Below are positions 1-8,401 of a stretch of 64,000 nt of DNA, piece after piece. The notes beneath the pieces are model-generated. The model worked only from the letters and a program-made list of their open reading frames with translations, was not told the DNA's origin and did not search any database. Where the stretch lies: positions 205,781 to 269,780 of the forward strand of contig JADJNS010000021.1 in NCBI GenBank assembly GCA_016714225.1, in the 5' to 3' direction. A program made the position numbers and the translations under genes. The number at the start of each line of letters is the position of its first letter. Positions within the stretch are counted from its first letter, which is position 1. This DNA is from Archangiaceae bacterium. Its GTDB lineage: Bacteria; Myxococcota; Myxococcia; Myxococcales; Myxococcaceae.

Positions 1-326
1 TCATCGGCGAGCTGGGCGTGAAGGCCCGCAACGACAAGCTGCAGCTTTCCGATCTGCAGGGCGGCACGTTCAGCATCACCAACGGCGGCATCTTCGGCTC
101 GATGCTGTCGACGCCGATCCTGAACCCGCCGCAGACCGGCATCCTGGGCATGCACAACATCGTCGAGCGCCCGGTGGCCAAAGACGGCCAGGTGGTGATT
201 CGGCCGATCATGTACCTGGCGCTCTCGTACGACCACCGGCTGATCGACGGCCGTGAGGCCGTGCAGTTCCTGGTGCGCATCAAAGACTGCATCGAGTCGC
301 CCGAGCGCATGCTGCTCGAGGTGTGA
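1..326 (+). CDS. sucB: 2-oxo acid dehydrogenase E2 acyltransferase, C-terminal end
   Basis: This is the last ~108 residues of a dihydrolipoamide acyltransferase. The frame is open from the first base and the gene begins outside the window. The catalytic motif DHRLIDG, with the active-site His and Asp-Gly of the CoA-dependent acyltransferase family, is present. Upstream of it are the family strings GGTFSITNGG and STPILNPPQ, the latter contacting CoA and subunit neighbours. The end, RIKDCIESPERMLLEV, is typical of the succinyltransferase (SucB) of the 2-oxoglutarate dehydrogenase complex, a cytoplasmic TCA-cycle enzyme. The lipoyl and E1/E3-binding domains are not in view, so SucB rather than another E2 is inferred from the C-terminal wording alone. 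Confidence 0.85.
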   Translation, partial: IGELGVKARNDKLQLSDLQGGTFSITNGGIFGSMLSTPILNPPQTGILGMHNIVERPVAKDGQVVIRPIMYLALSYDHRLIDGREAVQFLVRIKDCIESPERMLLEV

Positions 327-686
327 GTGCGGCCTCACCCCCGAACCCCCGACGCCTGGCGGCCCATCGCCAGCGTGTCGGCGGTGGTGGTGGTCGGCGC
401 GGTGCTCTTCTTCTTCATCTTCCCCACCGTCATCGCGCCGCGGTTCGCTCTGCTGTTCAGAGACTTCGGCGGCGCGTTGCCCTTCTTCACCGAGCTCGCG
501 CTCGACCCGAAGACCTCGCTGGTGGCGCTGCTCTTTCTCGCCGGCGGGGTGGCCTTCGCCGCCTTTCGCCCGCGCGAGCGGGTGATCATTCTCTCGCTCA
601 CCGCCGGCGGCGGAGTGTGCGGAGTGCTCGCTTTCATGGGCGCGCTCTACCTGCCGATTGTGCTGCTCGCAGGGCAGATCAAATGA
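327..686 (+). CDS. small membrane protein, three predicted helices, function unknown
   Basis: A 119-residue protein starting at GTG directly after the sucB-type stop, with no usable ribosome-binding space, so translational coupling is likely. A start a few codons further in is also possible. Three hydrophobic stretches lie at roughly residues 14-34, 63-80 and 90-115. The loop between the first two (LFRDFGGALPFFTELAL) resembles the short amphipathic turn of GspF/PilC-type membrane proteins, but there is not enough sequence to claim that family. I do not recognise a function. Its position suggests only co-expression with the acyltransferase gene. Confidence 0.6.
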   Translation: MRPHPRTPDAWRPIASVSAVVVVGAVLFFFIFPTVIAPRFALLFRDFGGALPFFTELALDPKTSLVALLFLAGGVAFAAFRPRERVIILSLTAGGGVCGVLAFMGALYLPIVLLAGQIK

Positions 687-727
687 CGCGCGCGATTGGA
701 CTTCCGGAATCTGCTTCGGCTAGGAAA

Positions 728-758
728 TCCCCCGTCCACGGCTGCGATGCACGGGGGA
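728..758 (+). promoter_or_regulatory. stem-loop in the leader of the cold-shock gene
   Basis: Perfect 8-bp inverted repeat (TCCCCCGT at 728-735 and ACGGGGGA at 751-758) with a 15-base loop, 45 bases upstream of the cold-shock start codon. Cold-shock mRNAs often have structured leaders. It could equally be the terminator of the preceding gene, but no T-run follows directly. Confidence 0.4.
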
Positions 759-803
759 CCCGGGGGGCTTTTCCCACGGCGGAAAAGAAGGACTGTCGAG
801 ACA

Positions 804-1007
804 ATGGCAACTGGTACCGTGAAGTGGTTCAACGATGCGAAGGGCTTCGGGTTCATCGTGCAGGACGGCGGCGGCGAAGACGTTTTTTGCCACCACACTG
901 CGATCCAGATGGACGGCTTCCGCACCCTCGCTGAAGGTCAGAAGGTGACCTTCGACGTGGCCCGTGGTCCCAAGGGCCTGCAGGCGCAGAACGTTCGTAA
1001 CGGCTGA
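804..1007 (+). CDS. cold-shock protein (CspA family)
   Basis: A 67-residue single-domain OB-fold protein. It begins MATGTVKWFNDAKGFGFI, which contains RNP-1 (KGFGFI). RNP-2 is altered to DVFCHH where most family members have DVFVHF/H. It binds single-stranded RNA and DNA and acts as an RNA chaperone during cold adaptation and rapid growth. The ATG at 804 was chosen because residue 1 then matches the family start and the length is normal; the frame is open further upstream but that stretch has no family similarity. A strong intrinsic terminator follows, so this is probably a monocistronic unit. Confidence 0.95.
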   Translation: MATGTVKWFNDAKGFGFIVQDGGGEDVFCHHTAIQMDGFRTLAEGQKVTFDVARGPKGLQAQNVRNG

Positions 1008-1030
1008 CCGCGGTAGGCAGTCTTCGACTC

Positions 1031-1070
1031 CGGGCTCGGTCGCCAAAACGACCGGGCCCGCTTCTTTTTC
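1031..1070 (+). terminator. intrinsic terminator after the cold-shock gene
   Basis: An 11-bp stem (GGGCTCGGTCG at 1032-1042 with CGACCGGGCCC at 1049-1059, one G-T pair) with a 6-base loop, followed by CTTCTTTTT at 1061-1069. It lies 24 bases after the stop codon. Confidence 0.9.
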
Positions 1071-1193
1071 AAGGGCGCATTTTCGCCCCACCCGGCGACG
1101 TCACTGCTTCGCCACCTCGGCAAATCGGCCTGCGCCTCCCTGCCGGCGCCGGTATCCCACTGCCCTCAATCACCAACCTGGAGGCAGGAAACC

Positions 1194-2252
1194 ATGTTCA
1201 AGCTCAAAGCAGTGCTGTTGACCGCAGTCTTCAGCGCGATGCCGGCGCTCGCAGCGAACAACGACGCTCCACCCGATGCCTGGCTCACCGCGAAGTCGAA
1301 GCTCACCCTCATCACCAAGGGCGAGCTGAAGAGCAATCAGGTTCACGTCGACGCCACCGAGGGCGTGGTCACGCTCTACGGCAAGGTGAAGAACCAGAAC
1401 CAGAAGCAGATGGCCGAGACCGCGGTGAAAGAGATCAAGGGCGTGCGCAGCGTGAACAACCTGCTGCAGATCGTGCCCGAGGCGACCGAGAAGACCATCG
1501 CCCGCAAGGACGACGACATCGCCGATCAGGCCAAGAAGATGATCAAAGAAGACCCGGCCCTCAACGACAGCAAGGTCGAGGTGAAGTCGGTCGACAAGGG
1601 CGTGGTGCTCCTCACCGGCAAGGCCGCCACCTTCAGCGACCAGCTGCGCGCGGTCAGCGACGTCGATCAGATCGGCGGCGTGAAGAAGGTCGTCTCGCAG
1701 ATCGAGGCGCCTGACGCGTACGGCTACACCGAGCGCAACCTCACCTTCGACAAAGAGCCCAAGCTCGAGAAGCGCACCTCGATGAGCGACACCGGCATCA
1801 CCGCCAACGTGAAGATGAAGCTCTTGACCACCTCGGGCGTGCCCTCGACCGACGTCAACGTCGACACCAACGACGGCGTGGTCACCCTGTTCGGCATGGT
1901 GCCCACCATCGCCGCGAAAGACCGCGCCGAGGCCGAGGCCGCCAAGGTCGGCGGCGTGATTCGCGTGCACAACCAGCTCGAGGTGGTGAGCAAGGCCGAG
2001 CAGAAAGAGGTCGCCGCGAAAGACGACGACATCAAGGCGGCCCTCAAAGACCGCTTCGGCAAGAACCCCGACTACAAGGACGTGAAGTTCGAGGTCGCCA
2101 ACGCCACCGTGCAGCTCACCGGCACCGTGCCGAACGCGTGGGTCAAGCTCGAGACCATGCGCATCGCGCGCACCCAGAAGGGCGTGAAGAACGTCAACGA
2201 GCAGCTCGAGCTCAAGCCCACCGAGAAGCGGGCCGACGGCAAGCAGTTCTGA
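1194..2252 (+). CDS. exported protein with four BON domains
   Basis: A 352-residue protein with a signal peptide (MFKLKAVLLTAVFSAMPALA, cut near residue 20) followed by four tandem BON repeats at about residues 30-95, 105-170, 195-262 and 270-345. Each has the pattern 'V.V...dGvV.L.G.V...... k..a...a..v.GV..V.N.l'. BON domains bind phospholipid and occur in OsmY-like periplasmic stress proteins, so an envelope-stability role under osmotic or membrane stress is likely. A good Shine-Dalgarno (GGAGG) lies 10 bases before the ATG. OsmY has two BON domains, so four is long for the family. It converges on the TRAP transporter genes with a 22-base gap. Confidence 0.85.
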   Translation: MFKLKAVLLTAVFSAMPALAANNDAPPDAWLTAKSKLTLITKGELKSNQVHVDATEGVVTLYGKVKNQNQKQMAETAVKEIKGVRSVNNLLQIVPEATEKTIARKDDDIADQAKKMIKEDPALNDSKVEVKSVDKGVVLLTGKAATFSDQLRAVSDVDQIGGVKKVVSQIEAPDAYGYTERNLTFDKEPKLEKRTSMSDTGITANVKMKLLTTSGVPSTDVNVDTNDGVVTLFGMVPTIAAKDRAEAEAAKVGGVIRVHNQLEVVSKAEQKEVAAKDDDIKAALKDRFGKNPDYKDVKFEVANATVQLTGTVPNAWVKLETMRIARTQKGVKNVNEQLELKPTEKRADGKQF

Positions 2253-2274
2253 CCCTCGCCTCACCGCTTCAGGT

Positions 2275-4890
2275 TCAACGGGCCGGCTCACCGCCATCAC
2301 GGGGTGCAGCCGGCTCGGTGTTTTTGTCGCCCCCTGCCCCGCCCATCATCTGCTCGAGCAGCGCCGCGTCGTCGTCTTCTTCGTTGCCCGCGTCGCGCCC
2401 GTATTTGAGCTTGTCGGCGTCGCTGCAGGGCTGGGGCGAGAGCGAGTCGGCCTGCACGCACTCCATGATCCACGCCTCGCGCGGTGGCTCTCCGAGCTTC
2501 TCGGCCCGCGCGCGCGCGGCGTCGATGTCGGGCTGCACCAGCACCGACGACAGCGCCGGCATCGCCATCACCAGGCCCAGCGACAGCGCGAGCAGCCCCA
2601 CGAAGGGCAGCGCCGACCGGTAGAGCGACGAGAGCGGCCGCTGAAAGCGAAACGCGGCGATGAACAGGTTCAGCCCCAGCGGCGGCATGCAGAAGGCCAG
2701 CTCGAGGTTCAAGATGAACATCATCGCCAGGTGAAACGGGTGCAGCCCGAAGCGCGCCGCGAACGGCAGCACCAGCGGCACCGCCACCAAGATCGCCGAG
2801 AACCCGTCCATCACCATGCCGACCACGAGCAGGAACACGTTGAGCGCCACCAGAAACTGCCAGCGCTCGGTGAGCCCCAGCGAGGTGAGCGCCTCGAGCA
2901 CGTGCAGCGGCACCTGGCGATCGATCACCCAGTTCATCAGCGCGTTCGCCATCAGCAGAATCAGAATCACCGCGCCCGCCAGCGCCATCGACTTGTGCAA
3001 CAGCCGCGGCAGGTCGCGCTTGAGCTGCAGGTCTCGGTGCACCAACAGCTCGTAGAGGGCGGCGTACGCCACCGCGAGGCCCGCGCTCTCGTCGAGCCCC
3101 GCCAGCCCGCTGCCCATGGTGGCGAGAATCAACAGCGGCACCCCCAGCTCCCACTTCAGCGACCACAGCGCCGCGCCCAGCGCCGAGAGCCTGAGCGGCT
3201 CGCGCTCGACCTTCTCGCGCACCCCCACCACCACCGAATAGATGATGAGAATCACCAGCACGAGCAGGCCGGGTATCAGCCCCGCCTTGAACGCCAGGGT
3301 GAAGTCGAGCCCCGACACCAGCGCGTAGACCAGAATCGCCAGCGACGGCGGGAACAAGAGGCCCAGCGAGCCGCCGGTGGTCACCAGCCCCATCGCGAAC
3401 CTCTCGGGGTACCGCTGGCCGACCAGGGTGGGAAGCAAGAGCCCGCCGATCGCCACGATGGTCACCCCGCTGCCGCCGGTGAGGGTGGTGAAGAACGCGC
3501 TCGCCACCAGGCACACCACCGCGAGGCCGCCGGGCATCCACCCCAAGAACGCGCGCGCGGCGCCCACGATGCGCTCGGGCGCCTTCGACTCGGCGAGCAG
3601 GTAGCCGAGCAGCGTGAAGAGGGGAATGGTGACCAGCACCGGAGAGCCCGCGAACTGCTCGTCGAGCACCTTGGGCGCCAGGTGCCGCAGCGGCGACCCG
3701 CCGGTCAGCCAGGCCAGCTCGGCCGCGCCCCCCATCACCGCGAACAGCGGCGCGCCGATGAACGCGCCCAGCGCCACGATGGCCACCACCGGGCCGAACA
3801 GCGCCAGCGCGATGGCGAAGATGGCGCCCAGGCCCGCCACCGGCACCCAGGGGCGCTTGGGCTCGACCGGCGCCCCGTGCTCGGATTCGGTGGGGCCGCC
3901 GCGCAGCGCCCACAGCGCGAAGCGCAGCGCGATCCACAACAGGCCCAGAGACACCAGCAGGTTGAGGCTGCGCGCGAGCAGCCCGCGCACCGGCTCTCTC
4001 GGCGTGACGATCAGCGGCGCGCGCTTCGCCGCGGGCTCTTCGCGCAGGGCCTCGACCACGTCCTTCTCGAACCAGCCGCCCCAGTCTCCCGCGTCGAGCC
4101 ACGCGTTCCACTCTTCGCCGGTGACCGCCTCGTCCCACTTCGTGCCGCTGAGCACCTTCGGGCCCACCGAAAGGTCGAGCGCTGCCTGCCGGCGAAAGAA
4201 GAAGAAGTGCCGGCGCACGCCCACGGCCACGTCGGCCAGCCGCGCGCCCACGCTCGCCTCAGCCGAGCCGCCGAAGGTGTCGACGCCGATGAAGTCGACG
4301 AAGCCCCACGCGCTGGTGAAGCAGACCAGCGCCGCGGCCAGGCCGCCGACGAGGGTGGCCGGCTTGCGCAGCTTCGCCGGCAGGCTGCGCGAGAGCAGGT
4401 CGATGGTGACGTGGCGGCCCGCGGCGGTGGCCATCGCCCCGCCCAGCAGCGCCAACGCCAGGGTGAGACGGGTGCCCAGCCCGCGCAGGCCGCCGAGCAG
4501 CGTGAGGGTGCTGCCGTCTTGCAGCCAGTTGAGCAGGTTGGCGCCCCAGCTGGTGCCGGCGTCTTTCCACAGCGGCGCGGTGAGCACGCCGGCGAGCGTG
4601 AGCGCCACGGTGAGGCCGCGCCGCGCGCTGCCGGGCAGCTTGCGGGTGGAGACCCAGCCCACCGTGCCGAGCACGCTCGCGGCGAAGATGCCGCGAAACA
4701 CCACGCCCGCGGCGTTCTCGGCGGTGGTGAGGCTGGCCAGCCCCTTCAGCGCCACCCACAGGGTGAGCGACGCCACCAGCGCGCCGGCGCACAGCAGGCA
4801 CAGCGTGATCTCGAGGCGGGTGAGCCGCTGGTCGAGGCGATCGAGCGCCGTCAGCGGGGCCGCCTGCTGCTCGGGCGCGGGCGCGCTCAC
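2275..4890 (-). CDS. dctQM: TRAP transporter fused small/large permease (DctQ-DctM)
   Basis: An 871-residue inner-membrane protein that would move an organic acid into the cell using the ion gradient. The first third carries DctQ-like helices; residues ~350-810 are the large DctM subunit, with family strings such as TLTGGSGVTIVAIGGLLLPTL and FPPSLAILVYALVSG. The GTG at 4890 overlaps the TGA of the receptor gene (GTGA), and this start gives a normal cytoplasmic N-terminus; the frame is open 31 codons further upstream but that part lies inside the receptor gene. Two oddities: a charged, probably extramembrane insertion of ~110 residues between the DctQ and DctM parts, and an acidic hydrophilic tail of ~90 residues after the last helix. 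Confidence 0.85.
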   Translation of the reverse strand: MSAPAPEQQAAPLTALDRLDQRLTRLEITLCLLCAGALVASLTLWVALKGLASLTTAENAAGVVFRGIFAASVLGTVGWVSTRKLPGSARRGLTVALTLAGVLTAPLWKDAGTSWGANLLNWLQDGSTLTLLGGLRGLGTRLTLALALLGGAMATAAGRHVTIDLLSRSLPAKLRKPATLVGGLAAALVCFTSAWGFVDFIGVDTFGGSAEASVGARLADVAVGVRRHFFFFRRQAALDLSVGPKVLSGTKWDEAVTGEEWNAWLDAGDWGGWFEKDVVEALREEPAAKRAPLIVTPREPVRGLLARSLNLLVSLGLLWIALRFALWALRGGPTESEHGAPVEPKRPWVPVAGLGAIFAIALALFGPVVAIVALGAFIGAPLFAVMGGAAELAWLTGGSPLRHLAPKVLDEQFAGSPVLVTIPLFTLLGYLLAESKAPERIVGAARAFLGWMPGGLAVVCLVASAFFTTLTGGSGVTIVAIGGLLLPTLVGQRYPERFAMGLVTTGGSLGLLFPPSLAILVYALVSGLDFTLAFKAGLIPGLLVLVILIIYSVVVGVREKVEREPLRLSALGAALWSLKWELGVPLLILATMGSGLAGLDESAGLAVAYAALYELLVHRDLQLKRDLPRLLHKSMALAGAVILILLMANALMNWVIDRQVPLHVLEALTSLGLTERWQFLVALNVFLLVVGMVMDGFSAILVAVPLVLPFAARFGLHPFHLAMMFILNLELAFCMPPLGLNLFIAAFRFQRPLSSLYRSALPFVGLLALSLGLVMAMPALSSVLVQPDIDAARARAEKLGEPPREAWIMECVQADSLSPQPCSDADKLKYGRDAGNEEDDDAALLEQMMGGAGGDKNTEPAAPRDGGEPAR

Positions 4891-5852
4891 TTCGCGATCA
4901 GCTCTTCGACCTTCTTCACCAGCTCGGGCTTGAAGGTGCCCTTCACCAGCTTCTCGCGGGTGGCCTTGAAGACCTTCGCCCACTCGGCCTTCTCGGCCTC
5001 CGTGGGCTCGACCACCGCCATGCGCTTCTTGATGCGCTCGAGCGCCTGCGCGTCTTCGCCGCGAATGCGGTCAGAGAGCGCCTTGCAGGCGAACCTGCCG
5101 GTGTCGAGCACGATGGCCTTGTGCTCGGGCTTGAGCTTCGCGAGCGCCGCCTGGGAAATCACGATGCCGCCCACGTTGGGAGAGGTGACGATGAGGTTGA
5201 CGTTGTCGAGGCGGCTCGACCACTGCAGCTGCTCGGCCGCCAGCGCCGAGGTCACCATCACGTTGGCGTTGCCGGTGGTGAGCTCGGGCAGCGCCTCGGG
5301 CACGCCGGTGGGCACCAGCACCACCCCGCTCGCCGCGCTCTGGAAGAACGGGGGAATCACCGGGTCCTCGCGCCACACCCACGGCTTTTTGCCCTTGAGG
5401 TCTGCCGGCAGGTGAATCGCGAAGCCCTTGCTGAACAGGTAGTCGATGCCCACGTCGCCCCAACCCACCAGCTCGATGCCCGCCTTGTGAAAGCTGTCGT
5501 CGAAGTGGGTCTTCAGGCCTTCGCGCACCTTGTCGAGGGTGGCCCAGTCTTGAATGAGGCCGGGAATCTGCAGCACGTTCACGTCGTGGTCGATCGAGCC
5601 CAGCCCCACCGCGGTGACCACCGCGCCGTCGAGCTGGCCCGACTTCACCTTGCCCATCTGCGCGGCTTCGTCGCCCTGGGTGGCGTTCCAGTAGAAGTCG
5701 AGGGCCACCTGGCCCTGGGTCTTCTCTTTGACCGCCTTGGCCCAGACGCGCAGCACCTGACCCCACGGCGACTCGCGCGGAGCGAGCGAGCCCAGCTTGA
5801 TGGTCTGCGGTTCGGCCGACAGCGTGGTGAGGACGACGAGTGCGGTGAGCAT
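4887..5852 (-). CDS. dctP: TRAP transporter substrate-binding protein (DctP/TatP type)
   Basis: A 321-residue periplasmic receptor. It opens with a short signal peptide (MLTALVVLTTLSAEP) followed by the DctP start IKLGSLAPRESPWGQVLRVWAKAVKEKT. The central segment (NVMVTSALAAEQLQWSSRLDNV) and the C-terminal helices match the family, although the usual substrate-binding Arg region is not obvious, so the ligand cannot be named. It is the middle gene of a leftward TatT-DctP-DctQM operon. Having a TatT lipoprotein beside it suggests a TatT-P receptor complex of the kind known in spirochaetes, not a simple C4-dicarboxylate system. Confidence 0.85.
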   Translation of the reverse strand: MLTALVVLTTLSAEPQTIKLGSLAPRESPWGQVLRVWAKAVKEKTQGQVALDFYWNATQGDEAAQMGKVKSGQLDGAVVTAVGLGSIDHDVNVLQIPGLIQDWATLDKVREGLKTHFDDSFHKAGIELVGWGDVGIDYLFSKGFAIHLPADLKGKKPWVWREDPVIPPFFQSAASGVVLVPTGVPEALPELTTGNANVMVTSALAAEQLQWSSRLDNVNLIVTSPNVGGIVISQAALAKLKPEHKAIVLDTGRFACKALSDRIRGEDAQALERIKKRMAVVEPTEAEKAEWAKVFKATREKLVKGTFKPELVKKVEELIAK

Positions 5853-5868
5853 GTGGTCGGGCCCTTTC

Positions 5869-6765
5869 TTAGAAGCTGCAGCGCTTGAGCCGCGGCGCGC
5901 CGAGGTAGCGCTGCGCCTTGCGCTTGGCGATGGTGTTCTCGAGCCGCTGCGCGGGGAAATCGGGCGCGGCGAGCACCTCGGCGAGCAGCGCGCGGTACTC
6001 TTTCTCGTCGTGCGACACGCACGAGAGGTTCTGCGCGTGCAGCACCAGGGGGGTGAGCGCCTTGCGCTGGGTCTTGGCCTCGGCCTTGGCGAAGAGCTCC
6101 TTCGAGACGGCCAGCTCGGCGTCGGGAGACCGCGCGTGGTACGCCGCCAGCGCCGCGAGCCCTAGCGAGTAGGCGAGCGAGTCGTCGAGCTCGTTCGCGC
6201 GCTCCAGCAGGGCCTCGCCGATGAACAGCTCGGCGACGATCTCCGGCCGCTCGGCCGCCACCCCACCCCGGCTCATCCAGGCCACGCCCATCCACAGCAC
6301 GGTCTCGGCGTCTTCTTTCGTCCACTGCTGCAGGTAGGCCTTGATGGTGTCGCGGTTCTTCTGCGCCGCCTGGAAGCCGGGGTGCACGCGCTCCATCAGC
6401 TCGGTGCCGTACGAGAGTGCGCGGTCGTAGTTCTGCTTCGCGCGCTCGGCGGCGGCGGCCTCGGCGTCGTCGTCGCCGCGGTCGTAGGCCTGCTCCCACT
6501 CGTCTTCGACGAAAGCCGACGCATACCCGGTGTAGCCGTTGAGCAAGAGGAAGAGCGCGTCTTGCTGGTCGGGGGCGAGCACGTGCATGCCTTCGAGCTG
6601 TACCAACGAAGAGCCGGCGCCGATCTTCGCCACCTCGAGGTCGGCGAGCGTGTCGAACGAGCTCGAGGCCTTGCGGGTGGCCGCCAGCTGACCGTCGAGC
6701 AGCACGCGATCGAGTGAACAGCCGGTACCAAGCAGCGCCAGGGCCAGCAGGGAGTGCCGAAGCAT
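5869..6765 (-). CDS. TRAP-associated TatT lipoprotein
   Basis: A 298-residue lipoprotein (lipobox LLGTGC, Cys16) of the TatT family, helical TPR-like proteins known from Treponema pallidum Tp0956 to trimerise and bind their cognate TRAP receptor. The family signature NGYTGYASAFVEDEWEQAYDRG is visible at about residue 75. The start at 6765 was chosen because it places a complete lipoprotein signal at the N-terminus; the frame is open 80 codons further upstream, but that part is arginine-rich and overlaps the next gene's coding strand. It is the first gene of the transporter operon and probably sits on the periplasmic face of a membrane. Family assignment is from remembered motif and context. 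Confidence 0.8.
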   Translation of the reverse strand: MLRHSLLALALLGTGCSLDRVLLDGQLAATRKASSSFDTLADLEVAKIGAGSSLVQLEGMHVLAPDQQDALFLLLNGYTGYASAFVEDEWEQAYDRGDDDAEAAAAERAKQNYDRALSYGTELMERVHPGFQAAQKNRDTIKAYLQQWTKEDAETVLWMGVAWMSRGGVAAERPEIVAELFIGEALLERANELDDSLAYSLGLAALAAYHARSPDAELAVSKELFAKAEAKTQRKALTPLVLHAQNLSCVSHDEKEYRALLAEVLAAPDFPAQRLENTIAKRKAQRYLGAPRLKRCSF

Positions 6766-6815
6766 GGCCGGCGCTTCTAGACACAGCCCCTCTCGGCAGC
6801 AACAACGGTCGCTTT

Positions 6816-7208
6816 TCACTCGCGCGAGGCGATGGCCAGCTGCACCGCCTCGTCGAAGGCCACCGCGTCGGTGTACAGCCGCATCAGCTCGCCCATCTCG
6901 GCGAAGCGCTTCACGAAGTCGGCGCTGATTTGAATGAAGCGCGACCCGGTGAGCATCGAGACGTGGGCGAAGCTCGCCTTGCGGCGCTGCAGCCACTTCG
7001 CCCACTCGGCGCTCACCTCGATCGACGCGGCGGTGGCCTTGCGCGCGTCGATGAACAGCTCGGTGCCCGGGGTGAGCTTCGCGTCGAGGGCGCGAAACGG
7101 CGCGTCGCCGAACTCATTCGAGTCTTTGCCGGTGAACACCACCACCAGCACCTGCGGCGCCGGCCAGTCGAGGCTCAGGGTGCAATGGGCGCCCTCGAAG
7201 CGAGTCAC
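6816..7208 (-). CDS. small cytoplasmic protein, STAS/SpoIIAA-like
   Basis: A 130-residue soluble protein. The alternating pattern (CTLSLDWPAPQVLVVVFTGKDSNE ... TELFIDARKATAASIEVSAEWAKWLQRRK ... SRFIQISADFVKRFAEMGELMRLYTD) looks like an alpha/beta STAS or SpoIIAA-like fold with a long helix after the second strand. No catalytic motif is seen. It is read divergently from the following gene, with 72 bases between them. I infer the fold only from secondary-structure pattern; it may be an uncharacterised myxobacterial family. Confidence 0.65.
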   Translation of the reverse strand: MTRFEGAHCTLSLDWPAPQVLVVVFTGKDSNEFGDAPFRALDAKLTPGTELFIDARKATAASIEVSAEWAKWLQRRKASFAHVSMLTGSRFIQISADFVKRFAEMGELMRLYTDAVAFDEAVQLAIASRE

Positions 7209-7280
7209 ATGGCGCTCTTAGCAGCCCGTAAGGGGTGGGTGACTGATCGTTTCGAGCCGGGCTGGCAACAAGACTGGTCG

Positions 7281-7967
7281 ATGAGAACGACACTGCTGGC
7301 TGCGCTGCTTTTCGCGGTTCCCGCCTTCGCCCAGAACAAGACCATCAACGTGGTCGACGACGTCGGGGTGGGAGACCACTTCCCCTCACAGGTCCCCGGC
7401 GCCGGCTCGTACCGCCTCCCCGAGCGCGAGCTGCCGGTGCGTGAGGCGCCGCCACCGCGCGAGGCGGCACCGGCAGCCCGTGAGGCCACGCCGGTCGAGA
7501 AGACCGCCTCCGACCCCGGCGAGTGGGCAACCCCGCCTGCCGCGCCGGCTGCTCAAGCACCGGCCGCGACGCCCCCGCCCGCTTCGCCGGTGGTCGCCGC
7601 GGTGACGCCCGCTGCGCCGGTCATGGCCGCGGTGCCGCCCACTGCGCCGATCGTTGCCGCGGTCGCGCCGAGCGCTCCCACGGCTGCCCCTGCGAAGCTC
7701 TCGAGCGAGCTCGAAATCACCCTCATCGAGCGCGCCAGCACCTCGCTGCTTCAGGGCACCTGCGCTGCCGAGCTGCCGCAGCTCGCCGAGCTGCTCGACC
7801 GCAGCGACCGCGCCGACACCAAGGCCCGCGCCCGCATCTTGCGCGCCCGCTGCTTCACCCAGAACCACAAGGTAAACCTCGCCCGGGCCGAGTACCTCGC
7901 CTACCTGCGCGAGTTCCCCAACGGGCGCTGGGTCGACGAAGCCCGCGATGGCCTCGGCGAGCAGTGA
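7281..7967 (+). CDS. exported Pro/Ala-rich protein with TPR-like C-terminus
   Basis: A 228-residue protein with a signal peptide (MRTTLLAALLFAVPAFAQ) and then ~110 residues of Pro/Ala-rich linker containing repeated AAVTPAAPV-type blocks. The ~85-residue C-terminal helical domain has the shape of a tetratricopeptide pair (LLQGTCAAELPQLAELL..., ARILRARCFTQ, ARAEYLAYLREFPNGRW). The ATG at 7281 was chosen because it begins the signal peptide. C-terminal domains like this occur in periplasmic TPR proteins and at the tails of anti-sigma factors. The partner is unknown. Confidence 0.7.
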   Translation: MRTTLLAALLFAVPAFAQNKTINVVDDVGVGDHFPSQVPGAGSYRLPERELPVREAPPPREAAPAAREATPVEKTASDPGEWATPPAAPAAQAPAATPPPASPVVAAVTPAAPVMAAVPPTAPIVAAVAPSAPTAAPAKLSSELEITLIERASTSLLQGTCAAELPQLAELLDRSDRADTKARARILRARCFTQNHKVNLARAEYLAYLREFPNGRWVDEARDGLGEQ

Positions 7968-8401
7968 GCGCTTTCGGGCGGGCAACCTTCCCCGACGTGA
8001 ACTTCCGGCGCTGATGCAGGCGCCTCCTCGCTTCGAGCAGCTCCTCGCTGCGAGCGGTGGTGGCTGACAGCGAATGTGGAACGAGGGGGTTCGATTCGCG
8101 CCTCAACCGCAGCCTGCCCCGCCGGAATCGGCCTGGGAGTGTTCAGGTGCAGCCCATGGACCTGAACACTCCCACGTCACGTCGGACGAGTCGTTCACCG
8201 CGAGCGACAACAACGAAGAACAGCGCGCTGCACAGCTCGGCTCAGGCCCCCAATCGGCGGCGAGGGCGGTCGGCCTGTCCTGCCCCCGGCTGCGAACCAA
8301 GGCGCTGGGGCGAAACAGCGTTCGTTGCGATCACAGCCGAACGCGGCGACCGCGCTGGGCATGTCCACCGCGAGGTCGCCCAGCATCGTCGCAGGCCAGC
8401 G
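7968..8401. other. non-coding stretch before the minisatellite
   Basis: No gene with plausible codon usage is visible on either strand. It holds the 15-bp inverted repeat at 8134-8174 and, near 8085-8095, a T-arm-like string GGGTTCGATTC that lacks matching tRNA stems. Long open frames here and through the minisatellite are by-products of high GC. Confidence 0.6.
8134..8174. repeat. perfect 15-bp inverted repeat (hairpin)
   Basis: Left arm TGGGAGTGTTCAGGT (8134-8148), 11-base spacer, right arm ACCTGAACACTCCCA (8160-8174), with no mismatch. There is no T-run, so it is not a standard terminator. Confidence 0.9.

Noticed and set aside
2731..5415. Long plus-strand frame opposite the TRAP transporter genes
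   Set aside because: Arg/His/Gln-rich translation typical of an antisense shadow in high-GC DNA; the minus strand gives clear transporter proteins.
8080..8105. tRNA or tmRNA 3' fragment (GGGTTCGATTC)
   Set aside because: The bases around the loop do not pair as a T stem and no acceptor or anticodon stems are found.
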